DNA of 64,000 bases from a virus, in the IMG/VR virus record IMGVR_UViG_3300005096_000071, positions 1 through 64,000 of that record, one strand, 5' to 3'. Position 1 is the first letter of the stretch. Each line of letters opens with the position of its first letter. Shown here in pieces: positions 45,883-53,285 of this stretch. The notes beneath the pieces were generated by a model. The model was not told where the DNA came from and did no database searches. It saw only the letters and a list, made by a program, of their open reading frames with translations. The position numbers were made by a program, and so were the translations under genes.

Positions 45883-47105
45883 TTCGCTCGTCTCTTTCTC
45901 ATGATCTTCCTGTAACGCTGGTAAGCGCCATCCTTATTTGACTGCTGTGAGAACGACAGCCTCCGACACATCCTGTCGTTCAGGAGGATCTTCTTGGCGA
46001 CGCGTCGCCAAGACGGGGCTTTACGCTGCGCTTCGAGCTTCGGGTCGGCCTCGTCGACCATCTCCACTCCTTTGCCTCGCCAGTGCGCTATGAATACTGC
46101 GATCTTATCAGAGTAATGGTCTCTCTCCTCCTCAGGGAGGGTCTCAAGGAGGAACGAAACGTAACTCTCCCACGTTGGGTGGGAGTCTGGAAGTGTGACC
46201 TTCCCGTTCCCGAGGATATTTCCTCGTTTGCCAGCATAGAGAGCACCGTAATTTGCCCCCGCGACCCTCGCTAGTACACGGTGCCACGTATTTGGCTCTA
46301 CTACGTGCCACATACGTAGCCCCCTCCGCTGGTCGTCGCCGTATGGCTGACAAATACGCTGCTGATGGATCGGCAGCCCGGCGCGGTGCATTGAGTCATA
46401 TAAGGTGTTGTGCGGCAACCCTGTCTTGCCGTGAAAAGTCCAAATGTCCTCAGTCTTCCAATCGTAGATTGGGTAACAGTTGACCAGTCCTTCTCCCTTC
46501 CATGTGGTCCAGTGCAGACCCTCGACTCGACTCTTTCGGATTTTCGCTATAGTGCGCCATCGGTTCAGCGACTCGTCGGTCCTTATCCCCACGAGACAGG
46601 CACATGGCTCGCCTCCAGAATACCACTTTCCAAACTCAGGGACAAAGTCCTCGAATTCCATTGCACATTTTCGATCACCGTCAGTCCATGGTGGACGGTA
46701 GAAAGGGTACACATCGGGGTCCGTGACGGCGAAGTCAGGGGGAGTCCTGACCCATGATTCGGTCATCGTTGGATCCCACGATGTCCAGTATGGTTGGACA
46801 ACAGAGACAGCGTTCCGTAGGTGGATCGGGAGAGCAACCCAGTGTGGATCGATACAGTCTGCGTAGGACGCGAACATCTCTTTGATGTAGTCTATCGTGC
46901 ATTCGAACTGGGCCTCAAGATCAACGTACAAGACGCCGATACGCCTGCCGCGCCGGCGTGCTTCGGCGCATGCTAAGTGCATCATGACCCCAGAGTCCTT
47001 GCCGGAGGGTCCAGACAAGTACACTCGTCGGAAGGAATCGAAAACCCACGAGATACGTTCCTTCGCAGCGTCGAGTACGTTTTTGTCGAGCCGTATCTTA
47101 TCCAT
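45870..47105 (-). CDS. PAPS-reductase-like protein (IbrA-like, DUF3440-type tail)
   Basis: 411 aa from ATG 47105. YLSGPSGKDSGVMMHLACAE is the PP-loop (SGxxDS-type, here SGPSGKDS) of PAPS reductase / DndC / ATP pyrophosphatases. Next RIGVLYVDLEAQFECTIDYI, then CLVGIRTDESLNRWRTIAKI and NCYPIYDWKTEDIWTFHGKT, all IbrA-type blocks. The C-terminal third (PTWESYVSFLLETLPEEERD ... WRRVAKKILLNDRMCRRLSF) fits DUF3440. Whether it activates sulphate, modifies nucleic acid or regulates genes is unknown. Start overlaps the 47098-47643 gene by 8 nt. Confidence 0.8.
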   Translation of the reverse strand: MDKIRLDKNVLDAAKERISWVFDSFRRVYLSGPSGKDSGVMMHLACAEARRRGRRIGVLYVDLEAQFECTIDYIKEMFASYADCIDPHWVALPIHLRNAVSVVQPYWTSWDPTMTESWVRTPPDFAVTDPDVYPFYRPPWTDGDRKCAMEFEDFVPEFGKWYSGGEPCACLVGIRTDESLNRWRTIAKIRKSRVEGLHWTTWKGEGLVNCYPIYDWKTEDIWTFHGKTGLPHNTLYDSMHRAGLPIHQQRICQPYGDDQRRGLRMWHVVEPNTWHRVLARVAGANYGALYAGKRGNILGNGKVTLPDSHPTWESYVSFLLETLPEEERDHYSDKIAVFIAHWRGKGVEMVDEADPKLEAQRKAPSWRRVAKKILLNDRMCRRLSFSQQSNKDGAYQRYRKIMRKRRAKWGL

Positions 47106-47643
47106 GGATCCTATCGATCTGTGCCCCACGCACAACCACCATTCGCTCCGAGGATCCTTCGTAGACTCGGTATCTGTGACCGTCCCGTAAACGATAGATC
47201 CTAACTCCATCATCGAGCACGAAGCCGTTGCGCTGGGCTGCAGAAACGTCTCGAACCCATGGGCGATCAAGGACGTTCTCAACGACCTTTAGCACTGCCG
47301 CATCGCCACCTCCATCCGCGACTCTGAGCGCCTGGAGTGGCTCGACGCTAGTGCTTTTGCCGTTTTCAAACCGGGCAAACTGTCGCTGGTGTGGGCCGCT
47401 TCGTATCTCGTACAAAACATTCTCTCGCAATAGCCATGTTGCGACAACTCCATACAGGTTCCCGCTCCATGCGGAGTGAGCGTTGCTCCAGTCGTTCATT
47501 GGAGTGATGAACGACCTGGAAAGCCCCCACTTGGGGTGAATGCCATCGATTGTCGCAACCCATGGTTTGATGGGACTTCCTCCTTTATAGTGGGCAGGCA
47601 CTTCGATCCTCAAGATCGAGAAAGGGTGTTTCTTCATAACCAT
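47098..47643 (-). CDS. third protein of the IbrAB-like operon, unknown
   Basis: 181 aa (MVMKKHPFSILRIEVPAHYK); ATG 47637 is an alternative. KPWVATIDGIHPKWGLSRSF then AWSGNLYGVVATWLLRENVL and a C-terminal strand-rich YRLRDGHRYRVYEGSSERMV. AT-richer codons than its phage neighbours, like ibrA/ibrB, suggesting joint transfer. No family recognised. Confidence 0.55.
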   Translation of the reverse strand: MVMKKHPFSILRIEVPAHYKGGSPIKPWVATIDGIHPKWGLSRSFITPMNDWSNAHSAWSGNLYGVVATWLLRENVLYEIRSGPHQRQFARFENGKSTSVEPLQALRVADGGGDAAVLKVVENVLDRPWVRDVSAAQRNGFVLDDGVRIYRLRDGHRYRVYEGSSERMVVVRGAQIDRIHG

Positions 47644-47648
47644 CCCGG

Positions 47649-48152
47649 TTAGCAGTCGAACTCGTCGAACGCACATGCTCCGCAGTACCCCTCCATCGCT
47701 ACGTGGTGGGGTGCGTCGACGAGCGCGCCTCGGCACTCCTTACACCTGGTCTGCGGGCGACCGGCCCGTGGTGACCGTTTGCGTTGCACGACGCGACAGA
47801 GAAAACCGGTCCCACTCTCCACGACAGACTCCACCGTTTCTGTTTTCGTAGAGCCAGATGCCTTCATAACCTCCAACTTGCTCCCTGCCGCGGGCCGGTC
47901 CCCGTAGACCATCACCGCCCACGAGCCGTCCTCCGTTTTCGTGTAGGAGGCACCAGCAATGGCGCGTCCGGTGAATGAGCCGGCAAGCGATGCCTTGCCA
48001 GTCCACCACGCGCTTTCGTTGGGATCCCAACGAAAGCCGGCGGATCGAAGGTCGTGTCGCATCGGGTATGTGTTACCGCGCACATAATGTCGTCGTCCCT
48101 TCTTCTCGATGCTAAGCGAATCTGCGGGGCGGGTTGCGTTGGCGTCGGTCAT
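47649..48152 (-). CDS. DUF5710-like plus zinc-ribbon protein
   Basis: 167 aa, cassette ATG 48152 (MTDANATRPADSLSIEKKGR). RHYVRGNTYPMRHDLRSAGFRWDPNESAWW (parts HYVRGNTYPMRHDL, GFRWDPNESAWW) resembles the 'y-vRGnTYpvk--lk--G-rWd---k-W' small domain. Middle GSKLEVMKASGSTKTETVES may be a barrel. The C-terminus has RCKECRGALV and GYCGACAFDE zinc knuckles. First gene of the operon leading into the IbrAB-like genes. Confidence 0.6.
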   Translation of the reverse strand: MTDANATRPADSLSIEKKGRRHYVRGNTYPMRHDLRSAGFRWDPNESAWWTGKASLAGSFTGRAIAGASYTKTEDGSWAVMVYGDRPAAGSKLEVMKASGSTKTETVESVVESGTGFLCRVVQRKRSPRAGRPQTRCKECRGALVDAPHHVAMEGYCGACAFDEFDC

Positions 48153-48207
48153 TGCTCAGATGTTGTACACGACCGATGGGCGCGGCGCAAGCTAAATCGT
48201 GCACTTT
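48153..48207 (-). promoter_or_regulatory. start cassette 18, controls the IbrAB-like operon
   Basis: AAAGTGCAC, TTGCGC, GTGTACAAC (TACAAC), 9 nt to ATG 48152, context TGAGCAATGAC. Overlaps the stop of the nucleotidase gene by 2 nt. Places the imported operon under the phage cassette. Confidence 0.8.
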
Positions 48208-48778
48208 ACCATCTGGGTCGCTTCGCGATTTGGTCAAGCTCGCACGTGATGGCCGTCAGCTTGGCGTGCGTGCTTGTGATCGCGTGTCGGCGGTTCCAAG
48301 GGTTCGGCCACGTGACGGCGTGGCCCTCGCGAGCCGTGAAGGCGTCCACGTTTTTGTCGTGGTCATCGATCAGGACGATTCCCGGTCGCGCCACGGCGAT
48401 CTTGGAGTGCCCGATCAGGAACGTCCCGGGGCCAAAGTGCCGCATCAAAAAGTTCGTCTTTCCGTGTGCGCTCTCACCGGCCCCCGTTTTCGGCGGGGGT
48501 GCGGTGAGCCAGAACGTCGGGGCCAAGCGTGAACAGGCACCCCACAGTTGGAGCGCCCCCTCCAACAGTGGAAGCTCCTCCCACCATGCGGGTCCGATCG
48601 CTTTGATCTTCGCCCAGACCGCGCGCTCGTTTAGCTTGAGCACCTCGAAGGCGTCGTACGTGCCTCGTGGCCACTGCTCCAGCACCTCGGCGTGGTCGAG
48701 CTTCATCAGCCGGCAGAGCCCCGCCAGCCAGTCGGCCGCCAGCCCGTCAACATCGAGATAGATTGCGTCGATCGCCAT
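48206..48778 (-). CDS. HAD-family 5'(3')-deoxyribonucleotidase-like protein
   Basis: 190 aa. AIYLDVDGLAADWLAGL has the DxDG HAD nucleophile motif, residues 9-11. A Ser/Thr motif near LAPTFWLTAPPP and a late GIVLIDDHDKNVDAF (acidic metal-binding DD--kN) complete the HAD set, like phage 5'(3')-deoxyribonucleotidases. Likely dephosphorylates dNMPs. TAACAT is 7 nt before the ATG, so possibly leaderless. Confidence 0.75.
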   Translation of the reverse strand: MAIDAIYLDVDGLAADWLAGLCRLMKLDHAEVLEQWPRGTYDAFEVLKLNERAVWAKIKAIGPAWWEELPLLEGALQLWGACSRLAPTFWLTAPPPKTGAGESAHGKTNFLMRHFGPGTFLIGHSKIAVARPGIVLIDDHDKNVDAFTAREGHAVTWPNPWNRRHAITSTHAKLTAITCELDQIAKRPRW

Positions 48779-48788
48779 GCCCGGGATG

Positions 48789-49007
48789 TTACCCCACAGC
48801 CGCGAGGCGGCAGGGTGGGGCCTTGACGACCCAGGCGCCGTTGACCACGACGGCGACCGCCTCGACGCCGAGGGCCCGCGCCTCGACTGCGATCAGTTGC
48901 GCCGCCTCGGGACCGTCACAGACGGACCACGCTGGATCACCACTGAACGCGGTATTAGCCACGTCTGCAGCCGCAGTTGCAATCGTTTTTTGGTTTTGGC
49001 GGTCCAT
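48789..49007 (-). CDS. 72-aa hypothetical protein
   Basis: From M at 49007 (MDRQNQKTIATAAADVANTA). EAAQLIAVEARALGVEAVAVVVNGAWVVK, a helix then two strands. Divergent from the tail chaperone gene. Unknown. Confidence 0.5.
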   Translation of the reverse strand: MDRQNQKTIATAAADVANTAFSGDPAWSVCDGPEAAQLIAVEARALGVEAVAVVVNGAWVVKAPPCRLAAVG

Positions 49008-49125
49008 CTCGATCACCACTTGCCCGGGAATGTAGCCGGCCCCGGTAAAGGTGGCAACCTATTGGGTGCATGTTTTTACGCTATTCGCGCTTGTCCGCCG
49101 GGATGCCGCGTGAGATACCAAGGGC

Positions 49126-49635
49126 ATGAGCGACACACCCGAGAAAATCGTACGCGCGCCGCGTCCCGGCTCAGAGGGGTTCGGCGATCTACCACCAGCG
49201 GCGGCGCCAGCTGCCGCCCTTCCGTCCGGCATGATCTCCCCGGCCTCGTTCGAGAAAGAGCAACAGGCCCAACGGTTCGCGATCCCTATGAAGGACAAGT
49301 TCGGACTCGTGGTCGATCCGACATGGGGTGAGCGGTCGGATGGTGACCTCGTTTTCTATATGGTTGCGTTGACACCGGAACGCGAGGAAAAAGCGGCAGC
49401 GTCCGCTGGCATGGGCCAGAACTTCCAAGCTGTTTTTGCCGAAATGGTGACGTTGTCGGTCGCAATGATCGGGGAAGTGAAGACCCGCGGGCGCCGCGAC
49501 TACATCACTGACTGGCTAAAGCAGCTCGGGCCACGAGGACGCAAGTACGTCGACGCGGCCTATAACCGGATGTCGTCGGTCGCTGAGGCCGACCTGAACA
49601 CGTTTCTCGACGGGGGAGCGCCCGTCACGATCTAA
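49126..49635 (+). CDS. tail assembly chaperone, short product
   Basis: 169 aa, directly upstream of the tape measure region. N-terminal 40 residues Pro/Ala-rich. Core MKDKFGLVVDPTWGERSDGD then LVFYMVALTPEREEKAAASA and RRDYITDWLKQLGPRGRKYV, helical, in the place of lambda G / Mu-type tail chaperones. Ends ..TFLDGGAPVTI at TAA 49633. Confidence 0.7.
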   Translation: MSDTPEKIVRAPRPGSEGFGDLPPAAAPAAALPSGMISPASFEKEQQAQRFAIPMKDKFGLVVDPTWGERSDGDLVFYMVALTPEREEKAAASAGMGQNFQAVFAEMVTLSVAMIGEVKTRGRRDYITDWLKQLGPRGRKYVDAAYNRMSSVAEADLNTFLDGGAPVTI

Positions 49636-49918
49636 CTCGGTCGAGGAGCGGAAGCGGAAGGAAGCGGAGCAACTCGCGCTAACCAGCCCGACCCGTGCCC
49701 TGAACTACGGCTGGGCGTTGTGGTGGGGGATGCGTCGGGTCGACTGGTACGAGCACTGGAATCAGGTCGACACCGCGTGTGTCTACATCGCCAAGTACGG
49801 CGGCGGCGCCGTGTCGATGTACGACGAACCGATCAGCCGCTGGCCGATCACTCGCATTGCTCGGGTCGCTCGCAAGATCTCGGACATGATGGACCGAGAG
49901 CACAAGGCAGCCAAGTGA
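49596..49918 (+). CDS. frameshift extension of the tail chaperone (GT-like)
   Basis: The +1 (equal to -2) frame is open from 49596 to TGA 49916 and is clearly coding: SVEERKRKEAEQLALTSPTR, ALNYGWALWWGMRRVDWYEH, ITRIARVARKISDMMDREHK. It has no good start codon of its own before 49718. The two frames overlap over 49596-49632, with a G5A run at 49612-49617 (codons GGG GGA) as the likely slip site. Fits the G-GT frameshift arrangement; most phages use -1, Mu is known for -2. Confidence 0.65.
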
Positions 49919-49932
49919 TGTAGGATCGGCCC

Positions 49933-52155
49933 GTGGCGGATCGCATCGAGTACGACGTCGTCGCGTGGCTCCGCATGCGCGGCGACTTCGCGCGGCAGAT
50001 GGCCCGTCAAGCGAAGGCCGCGGGCCGGTTTGGGGACAAGCTCTCCCGGATCGGCCAAAAGATGCAGTCTATGGGGTCGGCCTGGACCCGCTCCGTGATG
50101 ACCCAGGTCGCGGCTTGGGGTCGACTCGCCGCCGCTATCGGCGGGGTCATGGCGGTCGCCACCGGGGCGGCTGTGCTCTCCAACGGACTGAAATTCAACA
50201 AGACGATGGAGGACGCGCGCATGCAGGTCGCGGCCATGTACCAGATGTTCGATTTCATGGGCGACTCAACCGCGGTGCAAAGCGGAGAGATTAGTCAGTG
50301 GCAAGCGAACATCCAACTAGCCGAGCACGCGATGAAATCGCTGTACGGCATCGCGAAGAAAAGCCCCGCGACATTCAAAGAGGTAGCGAGCATTTACCAA
50401 AACGCGGCCGCCGGACTCGCAACGCAGACGGAGGACGTGGTCCGCCACCTTGAGTTCATGAAGCGGGCGAGCTTGCTCGGAGGACTGACAGGCGGTGACT
50501 ACGAGGTCCTTGGCGCGCAGGTCGGCCGCATCGTCGCTGGTAGTGCCGGCGCCGAGATGAACATTTGGAAGACGCTGCAGAAGCCGATCTCTGAGGCAGG
50601 CAAGCGCCTCGGCGTATTTAAGTCGTCAATGGGCGCCGTCGGCGACGAGGTGACGAGCGCGTTCAACAAACTGGGCGGAGACAAGCGCCTCGTCGTCATG
50701 ATGGAGGCGATGAAAAAGATAGGCCCCGACGTGGCCGCGACGTTCGCGAAGTCTATGGCCGGCATCAGTTCGACCGCGAAATCCGCGCTCGAATCAATGA
50801 CCGGTCGGCTCACAAAGCCGCTCTATGAGACGTGGAAAAACGCACTTGCTGGAGCGGTAGGCGACGGAGGGATCCTTGGCGACGACTCGATATCCAAGTT
50901 CGAAAAAGCGGCCGACTACTTCGGCAACGCGCTCGCAGGCGCCGCTACCCACCTGATCTTCAGGATCACGACTGTTCTCCAACTCATCAGGGATAACTGG
51001 CAGACCATCGCCGACACCACCTACAAAGCTTTCCAGATTGGGTCTGGGATGATCAAGGGTGCATTTGCGTACGGACTTACCAAAATGATGGCTGGTTCTG
51101 CTTTGGTCGCCGCGGGCGGTGCTCTGCGGGCCGCGGGCGGCGCCCAGAAGTATGGAGGGAAGCTTGTAGGGTTCATGGGGCGGCAGCGCCAGAAGGCCCA
51201 TCGAGGCATCGTGCGGGGCGCTCACGGCCAGGGCCGTGGACCGCTTGGGATGATGGGGAAAATGCTCGGGTCAAAGTCAGGCGGTATGGGGGATGTGTTC
51301 CGGAACATCTCGGTGATGCTGGCCAGCTTCGGATCGCTCGCTGCCGTGATGCTCGGTGTACTCCCCATTCTCTTGATGGTTGGTGTGGCTTTCGGGGCAA
51401 TCGGCGTGGCCTTCGCTGGCGTAGCCGCGTGGGTGGTGTCCAACTGGAGGGCAATCCAGAAATCAATGGTCCAGGCACTAACAGGCGGAGGGAACGTGCT
51501 CCGTCCGCTAGTTGGGGCGGCGTATGTGCTGTGGGCCCGCCTGAAGATGGTAGGGGAAGCGATGATCGGTGGGTCATCAGGCGCCGAGGTTCTCGGTGGG
51601 ATGATCTCGGTACTTTCCAGGGTGGTCATGATGGCCGCCGATACCATCTCGTTTTTCATGCGAGTGATCGCCATCTTCATCGGCACATTCGGCATCCTGA
51701 AGATGGCGTTTCAGGGAGTGATGAGGGCCGTGCTTGGGATCATAGAGGTGGCAAGTTACCTGCCTGGCGGCCCGTCGGATGACTACGTTGAGAATGCGCG
51801 TCGTAACTACAACGAGTACAAGAACGGTGTCCAAGACACGTTCACGACAGTTGACCAGTTGCTCACGAAGGCGGACGCGCTCGAACGGATCAACCTGGAC
51901 TCGCTTGACTCCGATGCGGTGGACAAGACTGCCGCCGAGCTAGAGCAGGACGTCGCGGGGTTCCTGAAGAAAATCGGATCGAAGGACAGTCCGACTGGTG
52001 GCAAGCAGCCCACCGTGAAGATCGACAAGATCGAGATGAACTGGGACCTCCGCGGCGAGGACCCTGACCGACTGATGACCGCGTTTATCGAGCCACTCGA
52101 ACGCTTGGCCGACAATCGCGTCCAGGCCTTCGACACGATCGACGGGGGTAGCTGA
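49933..52155 (+). CDS. tape measure protein
   Basis: 740 aa, GTG start with TAGGAT 6 nt upstream. N-terminal TP901-type region: basic helices (FARQMARQAKAAGRFGDKLS), a membrane-like segment (AAAIGGVMAVATGAAVLSNG), FNKTMEDARMQVAAMYQMFD. The middle has more hydrophobic spans (MLGVLPILLMVGVAFGAIGV). The C-terminal 100 residues are charged, ending DRLMTAFIEPLERLADNRVQ. Sets tail length and is ejected with DNA. Position after the chaperone pair is diagnostic. Confidence 0.88.
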   Translation: MADRIEYDVVAWLRMRGDFARQMARQAKAAGRFGDKLSRIGQKMQSMGSAWTRSVMTQVAAWGRLAAAIGGVMAVATGAAVLSNGLKFNKTMEDARMQVAAMYQMFDFMGDSTAVQSGEISQWQANIQLAEHAMKSLYGIAKKSPATFKEVASIYQNAAAGLATQTEDVVRHLEFMKRASLLGGLTGGDYEVLGAQVGRIVAGSAGAEMNIWKTLQKPISEAGKRLGVFKSSMGAVGDEVTSAFNKLGGDKRLVVMMEAMKKIGPDVAATFAKSMAGISSTAKSALESMTGRLTKPLYETWKNALAGAVGDGGILGDDSISKFEKAADYFGNALAGAATHLIFRITTVLQLIRDNWQTIADTTYKAFQIGSGMIKGAFAYGLTKMMAGSALVAAGGALRAAGGAQKYGGKLVGFMGRQRQKAHRGIVRGAHGQGRGPLGMMGKMLGSKSGGMGDVFRNISVMLASFGSLAAVMLGVLPILLMVGVAFGAIGVAFAGVAAWVVSNWRAIQKSMVQALTGGGNVLRPLVGAAYVLWARLKMVGEAMIGGSSGAEVLGGMISVLSRVVMMAADTISFFMRVIAIFIGTFGILKMAFQGVMRAVLGIIEVASYLPGGPSDDYVENARRNYNEYKNGVQDTFTTVDQLLTKADALERINLDSLDSDAVDKTAAELEQDVAGFLKKIGSKDSPTGGKQPTVKIDKIEMNWDLRGEDPDRLMTAFIEPLERLADNRVQAFDTIDGGS

Positions 52156-53285
52156 TGTCGTTTCCGTTCATTATAAGGCAGGTCAACCTCCCCGCGCGTG
52201 TCGTAATCCTGAAGGGGCGGAGCTTGCCCTACCAGACGGTCGACTGGGGGGGGGAGATGAAGCTCGACCCCAACTGGTTCCCGGGTAACCCGGTGGCCTC
52301 GACCCAGGTGCTGGGTCCGACCTTCACGCCCACCACAATCAATGGCGAGTGGAAAGACATTTTTCTGTTCGATGAGGCGAACGCGGCAGTCCTATTCAAC
52401 TTCCCCGCCCTCTCGGGCCCAGCGAAGCCAGGGGCGACCGAGCGAGGCGGCGAGACCTTCAAGTCGGGCACGTCGCTCCCCTCGCAGTTCGGCAAGCGCG
52501 CCCGGACGCTGCGGGACGCATTCACGCTGATGCGCCGCGAGGGCGGCCTGCTTCGTGTCGAGTGGGGATCGATCGTCCGGTATGGATTCATCAAACGCGA
52601 CAACTTCCCGCATAAGCGCGAGGAGGACATCATGTTCGAGATCGAGTTCGCGTGGATCGGGGACACTGCGGCCCAACCCAGGCGGTTGCTGCCGAAGCTC
52701 GATCTGCTGAGCCTGCTTAAGGCGTTGCTCGCTGTGCTCGATGAGGTTCTGAACGCGCTCCTCGGCGTCATCCTGAAGGCTTTCCTCTTCATCACGAGGA
52801 TCCAGCAGTTCATCACGGCGCTGGGGTCGTTCGTGCGGGCGCTCATCGAGGCGCTGAAGCGGCTCACGTCATTCGTGTTTGCCCCCGCGGACATCCTCAA
52901 CAACATCCGCGCAAACCTCCGATCGATCATCCTGGAGGCCCGCGACCTGTTCGATGTACTCCAGAACGATCCATCCGCCGCGTACCAGGCCGCTCTCTCG
53001 GGGTCGGTCAAAGATGTGGTCGAGGCGAACCTGTTCCTCTCGACGTTCCGCGACCAGGTCCGCCGCCTCGCTTCCGACGCTGCAGAGAAGCAGCGCCAGA
53101 TCGAGGAGTTCAACGGCCCCGAGTTGATCGGGTTCTATACCGCGACCGGTGGCGAGTCGCTCCGCGACGTGGCGCGACAGTTCTACGACAACCCTGGCAA
53201 CTGGCGGCTACTCGCCGACTTCAACGGGATCGATCGATCGCTGCTTGTCCGCGGCACGGTCATCCGGATCCCGAGGCTCCAGTAA
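52155..53285 (+). CDS. baseplate/tail protein with C-terminal LysM-like domain
   Basis: 376 aa, ATG overlaps the tape measure stop by 1 nt. N-terminal 190 residues beta-rich (LDPNWFPGNPVASTQVLGPT). A hydrophobic helical stretch (LLSLLKALLAVLDEVLNALL) and coiled region follow. The last 45 residues, GESLRDVARQFYDNPGNWRLLADFNGI (parts GESLRDVARQFY, NWRLLADFNGI) and GTVIRIPRL, are a LysM-like unit as in P2 gpX / T4 gp53-type proteins. Probably links tube, hub and tape measure end. Confidence 0.75.
   Translation: MSFPFIIRQVNLPARVVILKGRSLPYQTVDWGGEMKLDPNWFPGNPVASTQVLGPTFTPTTINGEWKDIFLFDEANAAVLFNFPALSGPAKPGATERGGETFKSGTSLPSQFGKRARTLRDAFTLMRREGGLLRVEWGSIVRYGFIKRDNFPHKREEDIMFEIEFAWIGDTAAQPRRLLPKLDLLSLLKALLAVLDEVLNALLGVILKAFLFITRIQQFITALGSFVRALIEALKRLTSFVFAPADILNNIRANLRSIILEARDLFDVLQNDPSAAYQAALSGSVKDVVEANLFLSTFRDQVRRLASDAAEKQRQIEEFNGPELIGFYTATGGESLRDVARQFYDNPGNWRLLADFNGIDRSLLVRGTVIRIPRLQ

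Noticed and set aside
8660-49007. A genome-wide TGA-to-Trp code change to explain the interrupted gene
   Set aside because: Many well-supported genes, such as the tail chaperone extension and several small cassette genes, end in TGA at tight overlaps, so TGA works as stop here.
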